64,000 nt of DNA from contig NZ_VILB01000011.1 in the NCBI RefSeq assembly GCF_009712035.1, positions 736,838 to 800,837 on the forward strand, read 5' to 3'. This DNA is from Anabaena sp. UHCC 0187 (GTDB taxonomy: Bacteria > Cyanobacteriota > Cyanobacteriia > Cyanobacteriales > Nostocaceae). A program made the position numbers and the translations under genes. The notes under the pieces are model-generated. The model made no database searches. It was not told the origin of the DNA and was given only the letters and a program-made list of their open reading frames with translations. This document shows positions 46,410-56,959 of this stretch, piece after piece; the stretch's first letter is position 1; each line of letters starts with the position of its first letter.

Positions 46410-48669
46410 ATGCTTCAATAACAACCCGCAAATTACCCCGTTTTTTGGCAACCCGACAAGCGGTAGTGTTACCAACGCGCTCAAATTCCAAATCTAAAAT
46501 TGTTCCTCCAACCCGCAAATTGTGAAAAGATAAACGATTGATTGATTTTGGCAAAGCCGGGTCAATAATTCGCAAACAATTATTCTGTGCGTCTGGAACT
46601 AAATTCACCATCATTTGCAATAGTTGAAAAATGCTCCCAGTTGCCCAAGCTTGGGGACTACAAGCAACGGGATACTGGACAGGAGTATTATCACCGTTCA
46701 TTTCATAGCCGCAAAATAGTTCAGGAGGGCGTTGATAGGACTGTTTACTGGTCATATTGAATAACCCTTGAAATAGTTCCAAAGATTGATCAATTAAACC
46801 CAGCGATCGCAATCCCATAGCAATCATAGAATTATCATGAGGCCAAACTGAGCCAATGTGATAACCCATGGGATTATACGCCGGTGACAAACTACTCAAA
46901 GTTCTAATTCCCCAACCATTAAACATATCAGGCGCTCGCAGCCTTTCCGCCACACTATAGGCTTTTGCAGAGGTAAATATTCCCAAATTTAAACAATGAC
47001 CAGGATTAGAGGTAATACTATCTACTGGTTTACCCTCTCCATCTAAAGCTAAAGCACAAAAATCTTCATCTTCTAACCAAAAATCTTGGTTAAACTTAGC
47101 CCTGAGTTTTCTCGCTTCTGTTTGCCAAAGTTCCGCTAAATCTGGGCGTTGTTGGATTTTCGCAATTTCTGAGAGGCGGTTTTTCGCTGCATAAACATAA
47201 GCTTGCACCTCACACAAAGCAATTGAACCAGTAGCTAATTCCCCTTTGCGATTGACAATACAATCACCAGAATCTTTCCAACCTTGGTTAACCAAACCAC
47301 CTTTAGATTTACGATGATAACTGAGATAGCCAGTTTCAAGGAGTTGTTTATCAATCCAACCCATAGCCGCTAAGGCATTTGGCCACAGTAGTTCCAAGGT
47401 TTCTTGGTCATGAGTCCAACTATAGTATTCAGCATAGAGCATTAACCATAGAGGAGTGGCATCAACAGTACCGTAGTAGGGTGTATGGGGAATTTCTTGA
47501 CATCGTGCCATTTCCCCTAACCGCAGTTCGTGTAAAATCTTGCCGGGTTCTTCTTCTCGCCATTCATCTTCGATTTGACCTTGATACTCTGCTAACAGCA
47601 TCAGTGTTTCTTTAGCAATTTGGGAGTTTAGCATCAAGGTTTGGGAAGCAGTAATAATGGAATCCCGGCCAAATAAAGTGGAAAACCACGGGACACCAGC
47701 GGAAACAGTTTTATGCTTGCCAAAAGACTGGAGTAACAAATATATATCCTGTTCCGCCCGCGAAATCACGCGATTGAACATACTTTTATCCGAACTAATC
47801 CGGGTAATTTGGTGTAACCAATTTTGCTCCTCCATTAATTCAGCGGCTTTTGCTTGTGATAAAGTGGCAGCAGCACTGATGGTAGAACTAGGTTGTTTAT
47901 CCGTGAACATATTCAGCCGATAACCTAGCTTTTTAGTTTCGTGGGCTGCCAATTCTAGCCGCCAAACTGCTGTGTAACCGTGAAGATAATTTGGTTGTAG
48001 ATGCTGAAATTGAACTAGAGACTCCATAATTGAACCATCTAAACCCTGATATGCCAGGGTGAGAGATTCTTCTTTATGGGGTTGAGGAGATGAAGATGCA
48101 ACACCATCAGATGTTGGTTCAGCTAGATGTAAAACTCTGCCGCGTTTTTGTCGCTGATTACCTCTGACTTCAAATAAATCCACAAAATCAGCATCAAAAC
48201 TCAGACTGAGTTCAAAACTAATGCTGGTGGTGTTGTAATTAGCAATTTCTATTTCTTCAAATAGTGCGCCATTGAGAACTATTTCCCGACGAATCCCTAC
48301 GGTATCAGCCTTAAAAAGATTCTCTAAATCAGGATTAGTACATAAAACCGAGAGGGCAAATCCTTTGTCAGCGTTGCTACTCAATAATATAGGCGATCGC
48401 CCTTCGATTTGTAACTCTAAACGACTCAAAAACCGCGTATCACGGCAAAACATCCCCATGCTAGGAGTGGTACCATGAAGGTAACAACCGGAAATATTCC
48501 CTATCGTATCTGTCACTAGGAACAAATCATCATCTTTAACTGTAATGGTTGGTTGTGGTCTTTGACTGACAACACAAGGCCATTCGGAAATCTCTTTTTG
48601 ATCTGCGGGAGTAAAAGTTCTGCCGTCTAGGACAATTGTTTCTGGGGTCATCAATGTATCCGGTGTCAT
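46408..48669 (-). CDS. Amylo-alpha-1,6-glucosidase (glycogen debranching-type) protein
   Basis: The 753-residue protein has an N-terminal beta-rich domain (about 30-290, with TDTIGNISGCYLHG and MFCRDTRFLSRLE) and a C-terminal (alpha/alpha)6 barrel glycosidase domain (about 300-700) with GVPWFSTLFGRDSI, GTVDATPLWLML, NQGWKDSGDCI and GSVWPHDNSMIA. Family members cleave alpha-glucosidic branch points or related glucosides; the precise substrate is not proven. The protein begins MTPDTLMTPET, so a second ATG six codons in is possible. It converges with the Uma2 terminator. Confidence 0.85.
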   Translation of the reverse strand: MTPDTLMTPETIVLDGRTFTPADQKEISEWPCVVSQRPQPTITVKDDDLFLVTDTIGNISGCYLHGTTPSMGMFCRDTRFLSRLELQIEGRSPILLSSNADKGFALSVLCTNPDLENLFKADTVGIRREIVLNGALFEEIEIANYNTTSISFELSLSFDADFVDLFEVRGNQRQKRGRVLHLAEPTSDGVASSSPQPHKEESLTLAYQGLDGSIMESLVQFQHLQPNYLHGYTAVWRLELAAHETKKLGYRLNMFTDKQPSSTISAAATLSQAKAAELMEEQNWLHQITRISSDKSMFNRVISRAEQDIYLLLQSFGKHKTVSAGVPWFSTLFGRDSIITASQTLMLNSQIAKETLMLLAEYQGQIEDEWREEEPGKILHELRLGEMARCQEIPHTPYYGTVDATPLWLMLYAEYYSWTHDQETLELLWPNALAAMGWIDKQLLETGYLSYHRKSKGGLVNQGWKDSGDCIVNRKGELATGSIALCEVQAYVYAAKNRLSEIAKIQQRPDLAELWQTEARKLRAKFNQDFWLEDEDFCALALDGEGKPVDSITSNPGHCLNLGIFTSAKAYSVAERLRAPDMFNGWGIRTLSSLSPAYNPMGYHIGSVWPHDNSMIAMGLRSLGLIDQSLELFQGLFNMTSKQSYQRPPELFCGYEMNGDNTPVQYPVACSPQAWATGSIFQLLQMMVNLVPDAQNNCLRIIDPALPKSINRLSFHNLRVGGTILDLEFERVGNTTACRVAKKRGNLRVVIEA

Positions 48670-49018
48670 TAGCTTGCACTTACCTATACAGGTATAAATT
48701 TGCTCAATTCAATACTGTTGAAACGGGAAAATAATTAAATCTACAACAATGAATTTCTATAAATGTATACCTTATGAATTAGAAGTCAAGGCTGAAAACT
48801 GGCTGTTTTTCAAGAGTTTATTCCTTGCTAAACATTGAGAGGTGCTAGAGGTAGAGAATACTTACTCAGACATAAAATTTTAGAAAAATAGAAAAAGGTG
48901 GATAAAAAATACCCACCCCCAGGAGCGTTATATACTGAATGCAGCAGATTACAGGTAAAAAAATCAAAATTTAATAAATTATTCATATTCGACCTTAATT
49001 TTATTTAGCTAAATCATT
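48670..49018. other. Divergent intergenic region
   Basis: The 349 bases separate the glucosidase gene from the ABC transporter operon and must hold both promoters. The palindrome ACCTATACAGGT occurs near 48682. GGTGGATAAAAAATACCCACC could form a weak hairpin near 48897. No convincing gene is seen; the longest plus-strand start is a 29-codon frame. Confidence 0.5.
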
Positions 49019-49777
49019 ATGTCTACAACACCAGAAACAGCCGTTGAATTTCGTAATGTCAGTTTTGAAATTAATCACCGTCCCCTACTATCTAACTTAA
49101 ATCTAAGTATTTATCAAGGGGAAGCATTAATTTTATTAGGGCGTAGTGGTAGCGGTAAAACTACAACTTTAAAATTAATTAATCATTTACTTTTACCCAG
49201 CAAAGGAGAAGTTTTAGTAAGCGATTACCCGACAACTAAATGGGATGCTATTAAACTCAGAAGAAGAATAGGTTACGTCATCCAAGATACAGGTTTATTT
49301 CCTCATTTTACCATTGCTGAAAATATCGGACTTGTACCATCTTTAGAAAAATGGCCACCACAGAAAATTCAAAATAGAGTCTATGAAATGTTAAACTTAG
49401 TAGGGTTAGAACCAGAAAAATTTGCCCAACGTTATCCCCATCAATTATCAGGAGGCCAACGTCAGCGAGTGGGAGTTGCTAGGGCTTTAGCCGCAGATCC
49501 ACCTATACTATTAATGGATGAACCTTTTGGCGCACTTGATCCTATCACTCGTTTAGAATTACAACAACAATTTCGATATTTACAACAACAATTAGGAAAA
49601 ACCGTGATTTTTGTCACCCACGATATTCAAGAAGCTTTCTTTTTAGCATCTAGAATTGGTTTAATGTATGAAGGCAATTTAGTTTTCCTAGGAACGAAAA
49701 GAGAATTACTTCAGTCTCAACATCCAGAAGCCCAGGCTTTTATTGCTTGTTTAAATACTACAAATAATTGGGAATAA
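49019..49777 (+). CDS. Compatible-solute (glycine betaine/choline type) ABC transporter ATP-binding protein
   Basis: The 252-residue protein is a complete ABC ATPase: Walker A GRSGSGKTT, Q-loop VIQDTGLF, signature LSGGQRQR, Walker B ILLMDEP and switch His in VTHD. The VIQDTGLFPHFTIAENI variant is typical of OpuCA/ProV-type importers for osmoprotectants. The C-terminal CBS domains of ProV are absent. The fused permease-binding protein gene starts 32 bases downstream. Confidence 0.92.
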   Translation: MSTTPETAVEFRNVSFEINHRPLLSNLNLSIYQGEALILLGRSGSGKTTTLKLINHLLLPSKGEVLVSDYPTTKWDAIKLRRRIGYVIQDTGLFPHFTIAENIGLVPSLEKWPPQKIQNRVYEMLNLVGLEPEKFAQRYPHQLSGGQRQRVGVARALAADPPILLMDEPFGALDPITRLELQQQFRYLQQQLGKTVIFVTHDIQEAFFLASRIGLMYEGNLVFLGTKRELLQSQHPEAQAFIACLNTTNNWE

Positions 49778-49809
49778 AGTAATTAAAATAAATTAAAATT
49801 AAAAAAATT

Positions 49810-51339
49810 ATGTTTTTATTTCAATACGCCCCAGAAATTATTCTCCGCAGTGGAGAACATTTAATATTAGTAGCTATAGCCATGGTAATAGCCATTTCTA
49901 TTGGTATTCCTGTGGGCATTTTTATCACTCGTAAACCAAAATTAGCTTCTCCTATTCTCGGTTTAGCAAACGCCGTCCAAACCATCCCTAGTTTAGCTAT
50001 CTTTGGTTTTTTAATTTCCGTTCCCTTTATAGGAGGAATTGGCAAAAATCCTGCCATCTTTGCCCTGACTATTTATGCCTTATTACCGATAATTCGTAAT
50101 ACCTATATTGGCATTAATGGCATTAATCCTGCTATTAAAGAAGCCGGAATAGGGATGGGAATGACAGATAGACAATTATTATTGCAAGTTGAAATTCCTT
50201 TGTCCTTAGGTGTAATTTTAGCTGGTGTTAGAGTCGCAACGGTTATTTCCGTAGGAATTGCTACCATTGCTGCTGCTATTGGTGCTGGTGGTTTAGGAAT
50301 ATTTATTTTTCGTGGCATTGCTACAGTTAATAATGAATTAATTTTAGCAGGTGCAATACCCGCAGCTTTTATTGCTTTAGGTGCAGATTTTGGCTTAGGT
50401 TTATTAGAAACAAGACTCACACAGCAAACAGAAAGAAAAGGTAAATTCCCTCGTCAAATGGGAATTGTCTTAGGAATAATTACCCTAATCATAGCTGGAT
50501 TAATAACATTTAACTATCAACAAAAACCACCAACAATTATTATCGGCTCCAAAAATTTCACGGAACAAGTTATTTTAGGAGAAATACTAGCTCAACACAT
50601 AGAATCTCACACTAAATTAAAAGTTGATCGCCGATTTAATCTAGGGGGAACTAACATTTGTCATGAAGCAGTTAAATCTGGAAAAATTGATGCCTATGTA
50701 GAATATACGGGAACATCATTGACTTCTATTTTGAAACATAACCCAATTAGTGATTTTCAAATCGTCTATGATAAAGTCAAACAAGAATACAACCAAAAAT
50801 TTCAATTAGAAGTCATGCAGCCTTTGGGATTTAATAATACCTTTGCTATGATTATCCGAGGTGAAGATGCCGAACGTTGGCAAATTAAAACTCTTTCCCA
50901 AGTTGCTCAATATACACCTCAAATGCAAGCCGGATTTGGTTATGAATTTCTGCAACGCAAAGATGGTTATCCGGGTTTAATTAAGACTTATGGCTTGAAA
51001 TTTACCAAAAGCCCCCTACAAATGGAATACGGATTGATGTATCAAGCTTTAAAAGAAAAGAAAGTAGATTTTATCGCCGGAGGCGTTACAGATGGCTTAA
51101 TTTCCGCTTTCAAGCTGTTTGTTTTAGAAGATGATAAAAAATACTTTCCTCCTTATGAAGCTGTACCTATTTTTAATCAAGAAATACTGAAAAAGTATCC
51201 AGATTTACGAAAAACCATGAATCAATTGGCTGGGTTAATTTCCCCTCAAGAAATGCAAAAGATGAATTATCAAGTAGATAATCAATCTCAACCTGTGGAA
51301 AAAGTTGTGAGTGAGTGGTTAAAATCTGAAAAATTATAA
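49810..51339 (+). CDS. Osmoprotectant ABC transporter permease fused to substrate-binding domain
   Basis: The 509-residue protein has a membrane domain of about six helices (about 10-235) with the permease coupling loop EAGIGMGMTDRQLL, then an OpuAC/ProX-type periplasmic domain (about 240-505) beginning IIIGSKNFTEQVILGEIL and including VEYTGTSL. Fusion of permease and binding protein is known in the OpuB/OpuC group. With the upstream ATPase it makes a complete importer for betaine-like solutes; the exact ligand is not shown by sequence. Confidence 0.92.
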   Translation: MFLFQYAPEIILRSGEHLILVAIAMVIAISIGIPVGIFITRKPKLASPILGLANAVQTIPSLAIFGFLISVPFIGGIGKNPAIFALTIYALLPIIRNTYIGINGINPAIKEAGIGMGMTDRQLLLQVEIPLSLGVILAGVRVATVISVGIATIAAAIGAGGLGIFIFRGIATVNNELILAGAIPAAFIALGADFGLGLLETRLTQQTERKGKFPRQMGIVLGIITLIIAGLITFNYQQKPPTIIIGSKNFTEQVILGEILAQHIESHTKLKVDRRFNLGGTNICHEAVKSGKIDAYVEYTGTSLTSILKHNPISDFQIVYDKVKQEYNQKFQLEVMQPLGFNNTFAMIIRGEDAERWQIKTLSQVAQYTPQMQAGFGYEFLQRKDGYPGLIKTYGLKFTKSPLQMEYGLMYQALKEKKVDFIAGGVTDGLISAFKLFVLEDDKKYFPPYEAVPIFNQEILKKYPDLRKTMNQLAGLISPQEMQKMNYQVDNQSQPVEKVVSEWLKSEKL

Positions 51340-51422
51340 TTATTGTATTCTTAGCTTTTTACAACTGTTCCTTAATTTGCTTAAATATCCAATCAGGTTG
51401 TTGATAAGTTTAATTTCATTAT

Positions 51423-51917
51423 TTACCATCCCCATGTTCCTGGTTCACCTTTAAATGGTCCTACAATATCGGTAGTAATCCATCCTCCATAAAAATCACC
51501 TGTTTGCGCTTTAACTAACTCATCATTCACATAGCAACCATCCATTAAACTGGCATAAAAGCTGTAATATTCTTGAATTGAGCTAAAATTAGGACTAGGC
51601 TGAATATATTGCCAAGCAGCATTATGTACATATTTATCTCCTACTGAAATATCATAATATTGACACCAACCTTTCCATTCACACCAAGTTTTTTTAGGAG
51701 TTGCTATTAAATATTCTAATTTAATATCTTCAGCGGGGATATAATAACCAGGAGGATGGCTAGTTTCTAAAACTCTTTTAGCTTGATGTGTTTGGGCTAA
51801 AACAATACCGTTAAAAATGATTTTCAGATGTTTATTAGTATCTTCTAAAATCGCTGGACGGGGATAATCCCAAACTGATTCTTGTCCTGGTTGTGGAGTA
51901 ATAGGATTTGGTTTCAT
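51423..51917 (-). CDS. DUF427 domain protein
   Basis: The 164-residue soluble protein has the DUF427 pattern, often doubled in the family but single here: VWDYPRPAILED, FNGIVLAQTHQAKRVLETSHPPGYYIP, CEWKGWCQYYDI, and a distinctive C-terminus with GGWITTDIVGPFKGEPGTWGW. The ATG at 51917 is chosen over a TTG nine codons upstream. Function is unknown; related proteins are beta-tent folds. Single gene upstream of sir on the opposite end. Confidence 0.85.
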   Translation of the reverse strand: MKPNPITPQPGQESVWDYPRPAILEDTNKHLKIIFNGIVLAQTHQAKRVLETSHPPGYYIPAEDIKLEYLIATPKKTWCEWKGWCQYYDISVGDKYVHNAAWQYIQPSPNFSSIQEYYSFYASLMDGCYVNDELVKAQTGDFYGGWITTDIVGPFKGEPGTWGW

Positions 51918-51982
51918 GATTAATAATTTTCTCTTTCTTTGCAAATAAGGTGGGCATTGCCCACCCTACATTAAGTCTTTAT

Positions 51983-53896
51983 TTAAAGACCTTGAAAATA
52001 GGTTTCTAAAGCCTCATGCACCAAATCAGTCATCGGCCGTTCTTGCTTTTCAGCCGCTTCCTTGAGTTGCGCGTAAAAATCATCCCGCAGACTGACGCGA
52101 TGACGGGATTTACCGCTACTGGTAGGATCTCCTGGGGTGTAGTCAGCCACAAATTCCCTAATCGCATCAAAACCCAATCTGTCGCAAAAATCCCCAAAAC
52201 TTTCTTTCGGTGTGCGTGACTTTTTAAAGAAGACAAAAATCGGTTCTAGGAAACTTTCAATCTCATCGTGGTGCAGTTTTTCCACAAAAGGTTGCGCTAA
52301 CCGGGTTTGATGTGGTGAACCACCTAACCACACTTGATAAGATTCCGCAGCACTACCTACTAAACCCAATTCTGCCATATAGGGACGAGCGCAACCGTTA
52401 GGGCAACCGGTCATCCTCACCACAAAATGCTGACTTTGTAACCCCAATTTATCTAATAAAGCCCGAATCCGTTCTAAAATTCCGGGAATGGCTCGTTCTG
52501 ATTCTGTGATTGCTAAACCGCAGGTAGGTAAAGCCGGACAAGCCATAGCGTAGCGGGTTAATGCTGCTATTTGCTCAGGATCAGCAACAACACCGCATTT
52601 ATCGAGAATCTCTTGAATTGCCTCTTTGTCTTCCGGTGCAATATCGTAAAATAGCAGGTTTTGATTACCTGTGAGGCGAATGGGAAGATTAAATTGCTCA
52701 ACAATTGTCCGCAAAGCAGTTTTTAGTTGGAATGTTCCGTCATCTTTAACACGACCGTTATCAATGGAAATACCCAAAAAGAGTTTACCATCGCCTTGTT
52801 CATTCCAGCCCAGGAAGTCTTTATATTTAAACTGGATCAGGGGTTTAAAAGGTTCGAGTGGTTTGCCAAGGTATTCTTCTACTTGGGTGCGGAATTTGTC
52901 TACACCCCAATCATTAATTAAGTATTTTAACCTAGCGTGTCGTCTGTCGGTGCGATCGCCATAATCTCGTTGTGTCGCTACTATAGCTTTCACAAGATTA
53001 TATACATCAGCTTTAGCCACATAACCAATGGGATCAGCGGCTCTAGCAAAGGTTTCTTCTTTATTATGGGTTCTCCCCAAACCACCACCAGCAAAAATAT
53101 TAAATCCTGCTAATGCGCCTTTTTTATTGGTAATTACTACCAACGTTAAATCTTGGGAATACAGATCAACGGAATTATCACCGGGAACTGTGACGCAAAC
53201 TTTAAATTTGCGGGGCATATAGTGAGTTCCATAGATGGGTTCTACGGAATCATGAACAATAGTACCATTACCGTTAGTTTGTCGCGCTGCTTTGACATCT
53301 GGATGTTCTTGGGCGCTGACGGCTTTTTCCCCATCTAACCAAATTTCATAATAAGCACCGGTTTGGGGAGAAAGTAAATCAGCGATATTTTGGGCATATT
53401 CCCAAGCATACTGATATTCTGAGCGATTTTTAAAGGGGGCTGGGGGAGCCATGACGTTGCGGTTAATGTCACCACAAGCACCCAAGGTTGAACCGAGATT
53501 TTGGACAATTGTAGCGATCGCCGCTTTGAGGTTCTTTTTGAGGATACCATGTAACTGAAAGCCTTGGCGAGTAGTAGCTCTAAGGGTATGATTACCATAT
53601 TCATCAGCCAGTTTATCCAAAGCCAAATAAAGCTCAGGGGGTACTAACCCACCGGGGTTTTTTGTCCGCAGCATCATTTGGTAATCTTTTTCCTGTCCCT
53701 TGACGCGGTTATCACGGTTATCCTGTTGATAAGAACCGTGAAACTTGAGAATCTGAATTGCGTCTTCACTAAAATGGGTGGTGTCCTGGAGGATTTCTGT
53801 GGCTACAGGTTCACGCAAAAAATTACTATTTTCTTTGATACCTTCGACTTTGGAAGGCTTACGATTGGTCGCGGGGGAAGTAGCAGAGTTAACCAT
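51983..53896 (-). CDS. sir: Ferredoxin-sulfite reductase with C-terminal ribbon-helix-helix-like extension
   Basis: Sir reduces sulfite to sulfide with six electrons from ferredoxin, completing the pathway started by CysH. The 637-residue protein has the siroheme/4Fe-4S cysteines in the expected spacing: Cys453 and Cys459 (CPALPTC), Cys498 and Cys502 (TGCPNGC). Repeated nitrite/sulfite reductase ferredoxin-like halves are present. The last 48 residues (590-637) are extra to the catalytic core: a basic [15 protein letters not shown] strand-helix followed by a second helix, as in CopG/Arc-type DNA-binding modules. The gene is divergent from the ADP-ribosylglycohydrolase. Confidence 0.95.
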   Translation of the reverse strand: MVNSATSPATNRKPSKVEGIKENSNFLREPVATEILQDTTHFSEDAIQILKFHGSYQQDNRDNRVKGQEKDYQMMLRTKNPGGLVPPELYLALDKLADEYGNHTLRATTRQGFQLHGILKKNLKAAIATIVQNLGSTLGACGDINRNVMAPPAPFKNRSEYQYAWEYAQNIADLLSPQTGAYYEIWLDGEKAVSAQEHPDVKAARQTNGNGTIVHDSVEPIYGTHYMPRKFKVCVTVPGDNSVDLYSQDLTLVVITNKKGALAGFNIFAGGGLGRTHNKEETFARAADPIGYVAKADVYNLVKAIVATQRDYGDRTDRRHARLKYLINDWGVDKFRTQVEEYLGKPLEPFKPLIQFKYKDFLGWNEQGDGKLFLGISIDNGRVKDDGTFQLKTALRTIVEQFNLPIRLTGNQNLLFYDIAPEDKEAIQEILDKCGVVADPEQIAALTRYAMACPALPTCGLAITESERAIPGILERIRALLDKLGLQSQHFVVRMTGCPNGCARPYMAELGLVGSAAESYQVWLGGSPHQTRLAQPFVEKLHHDEIESFLEPIFVFFKKSRTPKESFGDFCDRLGFDAIREFVADYTPGDPTSSGKSRHRVSLRDDFYAQLKEAAEKQERPMTDLVHEALETYFQGL

Positions 53897-54090
53897 TACG
53901 GTAGATACGTTTCTGAATAAGACGGTAGATGAAACTGAAGTTAAGCAATTAATAGCACTGACTTGGCTATTTAAACTACTTAAAATCGGTCGGAATTATG
54001 AATATTATTGTAATTCTAACATGATGAAAGGCCAGCTTTATTAATGATGTAGCTGATCATTTTAGTTGATACTGAGATTAATATCTAATT

Positions 54091-55026
54091 ATGTTAACTA
54101 CTGCTAAAACACAATCTGGTTTAATGGGTGTATGTGTGGGTGATGCCTTGGGTGTACCTGTGGAATTTTCCAGTCGTGCTGAACGCATCAAGTCACCAGT
54201 TACAAAGATGTTGGGTTATGGAACATGGAATCAACCCCCCGGAACTTGGTCTGATGATAGTTCTTTAATGTTATGTTTAGCAGATTCTCTATGTAGTGGC
54301 TATGCTGTGGATGATCTAGCCAAATCATTCTGTCGCTGGTACAGGGAAAATTACTGGACTGCTCATGGTGACGTATTTGATATTGGCAATACGACATACC
54401 AAGCTATTATCAGGTTAGAAAAAGGTATTCCCCCTTTACAAGCAGGTGGTACTGGTGAAAACAGCAATGGTAATGGTTCATTAATGCGAATTTTGCCCAT
54501 GGCCTATTTACATGAAACTTTAACTTTTCCCAATTTAATTACAAAAGTACATGAAGTTTCTTGTCTTACTCATGGCCATGTCCGTTCACAAATGGCCTGT
54601 GGGATTTATATTAGTATCGCTGTAGAATTACTGAAAGGGGCTGATTTACAAACGGCGTATTTACAGGGGTTAGAGAAAATTCAAGAAATTTATACTGATA
54701 GTGAATATATTGGTGAAAAATCCCATTTTCAGCGGGTTTTCAGCGGTAAAATTGCTGAATTAACCATAGAAAAAATTAATTCTGGTGGTTATGTAATTGA
54801 CACCCTGGAGGCATCTATTTGGTGTGTATTGAATAGCTCATCTTACGCTGAATCAGTTCTCCAGGCTGTTAATTTAGGGGGAGATACGGATACTACGGCT
54901 GCGGTGACTGGTGGGTTAGCGGGAATTTATTATGGTGTGGAAAATATTCCCCCGGAGTGGGTTGAAAAAGTTGCTCGCCAACAGGACATTATTGATTTAT
55001 CTAATCGTTTGGCAGCAATTTTATGA
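54091..55026 (+). CDS. ADP-ribosylglycohydrolase family protein (DraG-like)
   Basis: The 311-residue protein removes ADP-ribose from proteins or small molecules using two metal ions. The metal-binding signatures are present: GDALGVPVEF, WSDDSSLMLC near the N-terminus and LGGDTDTTAAVTGGLAG near the C-terminus. DraG reactivates nitrogenase reductase in some bacteria, but the family is broad and no DraT gene is adjacent, so the target is unknown. Length is normal. Confidence 0.92.
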   Translation: MLTTAKTQSGLMGVCVGDALGVPVEFSSRAERIKSPVTKMLGYGTWNQPPGTWSDDSSLMLCLADSLCSGYAVDDLAKSFCRWYRENYWTAHGDVFDIGNTTYQAIIRLEKGIPPLQAGGTGENSNGNGSLMRILPMAYLHETLTFPNLITKVHEVSCLTHGHVRSQMACGIYISIAVELLKGADLQTAYLQGLEKIQEIYTDSEYIGEKSHFQRVFSGKIAELTIEKINSGGYVIDTLEASIWCVLNSSSYAESVLQAVNLGGDTDTTAAVTGGLAGIYYGVENIPPEWVEKVARQQDIIDLSNRLAAIL

Positions 55027-55078
55027 AGCGGCGGTTAGAGTAGTGAACTACTCCAACCAGTAAACACCCGCATTGCCT

Positions 55079-56098
55079 TTAGACTAAAGACAAAGAGTAG
55101 ACTTGACCATCAATTAACAGTCGCGTAATGCCTTTAGCTTGTAAATGGCTACTAGCTTTATGGAGCATTTGACTATCGGGAACTTTGATGACGCGATCGC
55201 GCTTGGTAGAAAAGCGTTTAGCTACACGGTGGTTATCAAAAATCGGCAGAGTTTTCTGTTGATTTTCCAGACTAGGAATGAGACCTAAATCGCCAAAATC
55301 CTTGAGTGGCCGGGTAATTAACTCCGCAGAGCGATCAATTACCAAGTAACAGGTTTTCGGTAAATGAGCAACTGACAATGGTAAAACTTGAACAGATGCT
55401 TCCCCATTTCCCCGTCTAGTAACTAGGGGTTTGGGCGCTTCATAGTCTTCGTCCTCAAAGTCTTCCTCATCTTCATACAAATCATCATCCAAATCGTCAT
55501 CGTCTAAATCATCAGGTTCGTCTAACAAATCTTCATCCAAGATTTCCGCAAACAAATTCGGCTGTGAATGCCGAGTTTCTACCTCTAACTTGGGTTTGGG
55601 GATAATTGGTATTTCTGTTGGCTTGTGTCTGACAATTTCTAATTCTTTGACAACCGGAGTTTCTTTAATAACGGGAAGCTTGGGTTGTTCCACTGCTGAG
55701 GAGCGTGTTTTCACCCGTCTATTAGCCGGAATCGGTTGGACAAAATCAGGCTCATAATCTGGTTCTGCTGCTATCTCAGGCTGTTCTAGTTCTAGCGGTG
55801 ATAGCTCCTCACCACTGCTGACAGGGTTGGAAACTTCAACTTCTAATAGTGGTTGATTCAACAGCGGTAACTGCTCATAGCTTACCTGCGCTCTGCCTTC
55901 AGGGGTTCTAGCAGCGCGTTTTAAAGAGACGAGAAATTCATACTCTTCTTCTGGTAAGGTACTTTTGAGTAGTCGGCTAATGGTGGAATTGCTCACACCA
56001 TAGCGTTCTGCTAAAGTCGAGGTTGTTTGGGCAGTTTCTCGATATAACTTGAGAATTTCTTGTTTGTCAGAATCTGTTAATTTTCTCACGGTAGACAC
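55079..56098 (-). CDS. HTH-domain cyanobacterial protein with acidic low-complexity middle
   Basis: The protein has an N-terminal helix-turn-helix (about 5-50, TLAERYGVSNSTISRLLKS) like that of transposases and Xre-type regulators, a long linker rich in Glu and Pro, an extremely acidic run (about 188-225), and a folded C-terminal part (about 240-339). It is too different from transposases to be one. The start is ambiguous: TTG 56101, GTG 56098 or GTG 56089; GTG 56098 is used here. It is placed 9 bases after the stop of the membrane-protein gene on the same strand, so translation is probably coupled. Confidence 0.75.
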   Translation of the reverse strand: MSTVRKLTDSDKQEILKLYRETAQTTSTLAERYGVSNSTISRLLKSTLPEEEYEFLVSLKRAARTPEGRAQVSYEQLPLLNQPLLEVEVSNPVSSGEELSPLELEQPEIAAEPDYEPDFVQPIPANRRVKTRSSAVEQPKLPVIKETPVVKELEIVRHKPTEIPIIPKPKLEVETRHSQPNLFAEILDEDLLDEPDDLDDDDLDDDLYEDEEDFEDEDYEAPKPLVTRRGNGEASVQVLPLSVAHLPKTCYLVIDRSAELITRPLKDFGDLGLIPSLENQQKTLPIFDNHRVAKRFSTKRDRVIKVPDSQMLHKASSHLQAKGITRLLIDGQVYSLSLV

Positions 56099-56107
56099 CA
56101 AAATTTG

Positions 56108-56959
56108 TTAAGTTCGTTTGCGTCCACGGTCTCGGCGTTTCAGGCTTAAGGATGCGTCGTATTCTAGAACAGCACCCATACCGAATAACACTCCACTAAA
56201 CACCCAGAATACTTCTAGTATGTCCCCACTTTGATAATTTTCCCCCTGTTGAGCGAATTGAAACCACATATCTGCAATGTAGAGCGAAAATGCGGCTGCG
56301 GCAATCATTCGCCAAGAGAGGGAAACTTTCCCTCCCCAAAAAGCCAGTAGCATAGTTGTGGCAATAATTAGTAACACCACATCACTAACTACGTAAAATA
56401 AATTGAGAATCAAGGCTATTTGCTCAGTTGATGCTTGCTGTTTTTGAGTAATTAACCAAGCCAACAAACTGCCTAATCCTCCAACTACTACCACAATTAG
56501 CCATTGCCATGCTTCTAGGTTAATTCGGCGAGAAAATAAAGCTAAGGCCATACCTGTACCCAGACATAAATATGTCAGGACGAAAAATACATCAGCTATA
56601 GATACATCTGGATCTTGTTTTAAGATGATTTCCATGTAGCCGAAAATTAGTCCACCTATAAAATAGGCAAACATTCCTAACCCGATTGAGAGCCAGACTT
56701 TTCGACTACTAACCATTTGGGTACTCCGCCAGTTCCTTAAGCATAAGAGACTTGCACCCAAATAAGCTATAGCTTCAAAAATATTTGTGCCAATCACATA
56801 CCACTGGGCGCGGACTTCCGTGCCAGCGACGGGGATTTTAGCACTAAACAGCAAAAAGTATAACAATGCTAAAACAGACCAGCTAAGGCAGGCAAAAACA
56901 ATGTTTTGAGTAGTTAGCAGGGACTTAGGACTAGATGAATTGTCGTAAGATTTACTCAT
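56108..56959 (-). CDS. Multi-pass membrane protein of unknown function
   Basis: The 283-residue protein has about eight membrane helices spread from residue 18 to 265 and a very basic C-terminus (SLKRRDRGRKRT). No enzymatic motif is visible. The helix pattern resembles the membrane part of some sensor proteins, but no sensor or output domain is attached. It probably forms an operon with the HTH gene that follows. Confidence 0.75.
   Translation of the reverse strand: MSKSYDNSSSPKSLLTTQNIVFACLSWSVLALLYFLLFSAKIPVAGTEVRAQWYVIGTNIFEAIAYLGASLLCLRNWRSTQMVSSRKVWLSIGLGMFAYFIGGLIFGYMEIILKQDPDVSIADVFFVLTYLCLGTGMALALFSRRINLEAWQWLIVVVVGGLGSLLAWLITQKQQASTEQIALILNLFYVVSDVVLLIIATTMLLAFWGGKVSLSWRMIAAAAFSLYIADMWFQFAQQGENYQSGDILEVFWVFSGVLFGMGAVLEYDASLSLKRRDRGRKRT

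Noticed and set aside
54091..55026. DraG acting on nitrogenase
   Set aside because: No draT or nif genes are nearby, and the ADP-ribosylglycohydrolase family is too broad for that claim.
55079..56098. Transposase
   Set aside because: Only the HTH resembles transposases; there is no catalytic domain, no terminal repeats, and the gene is coupled to a membrane-protein gene.
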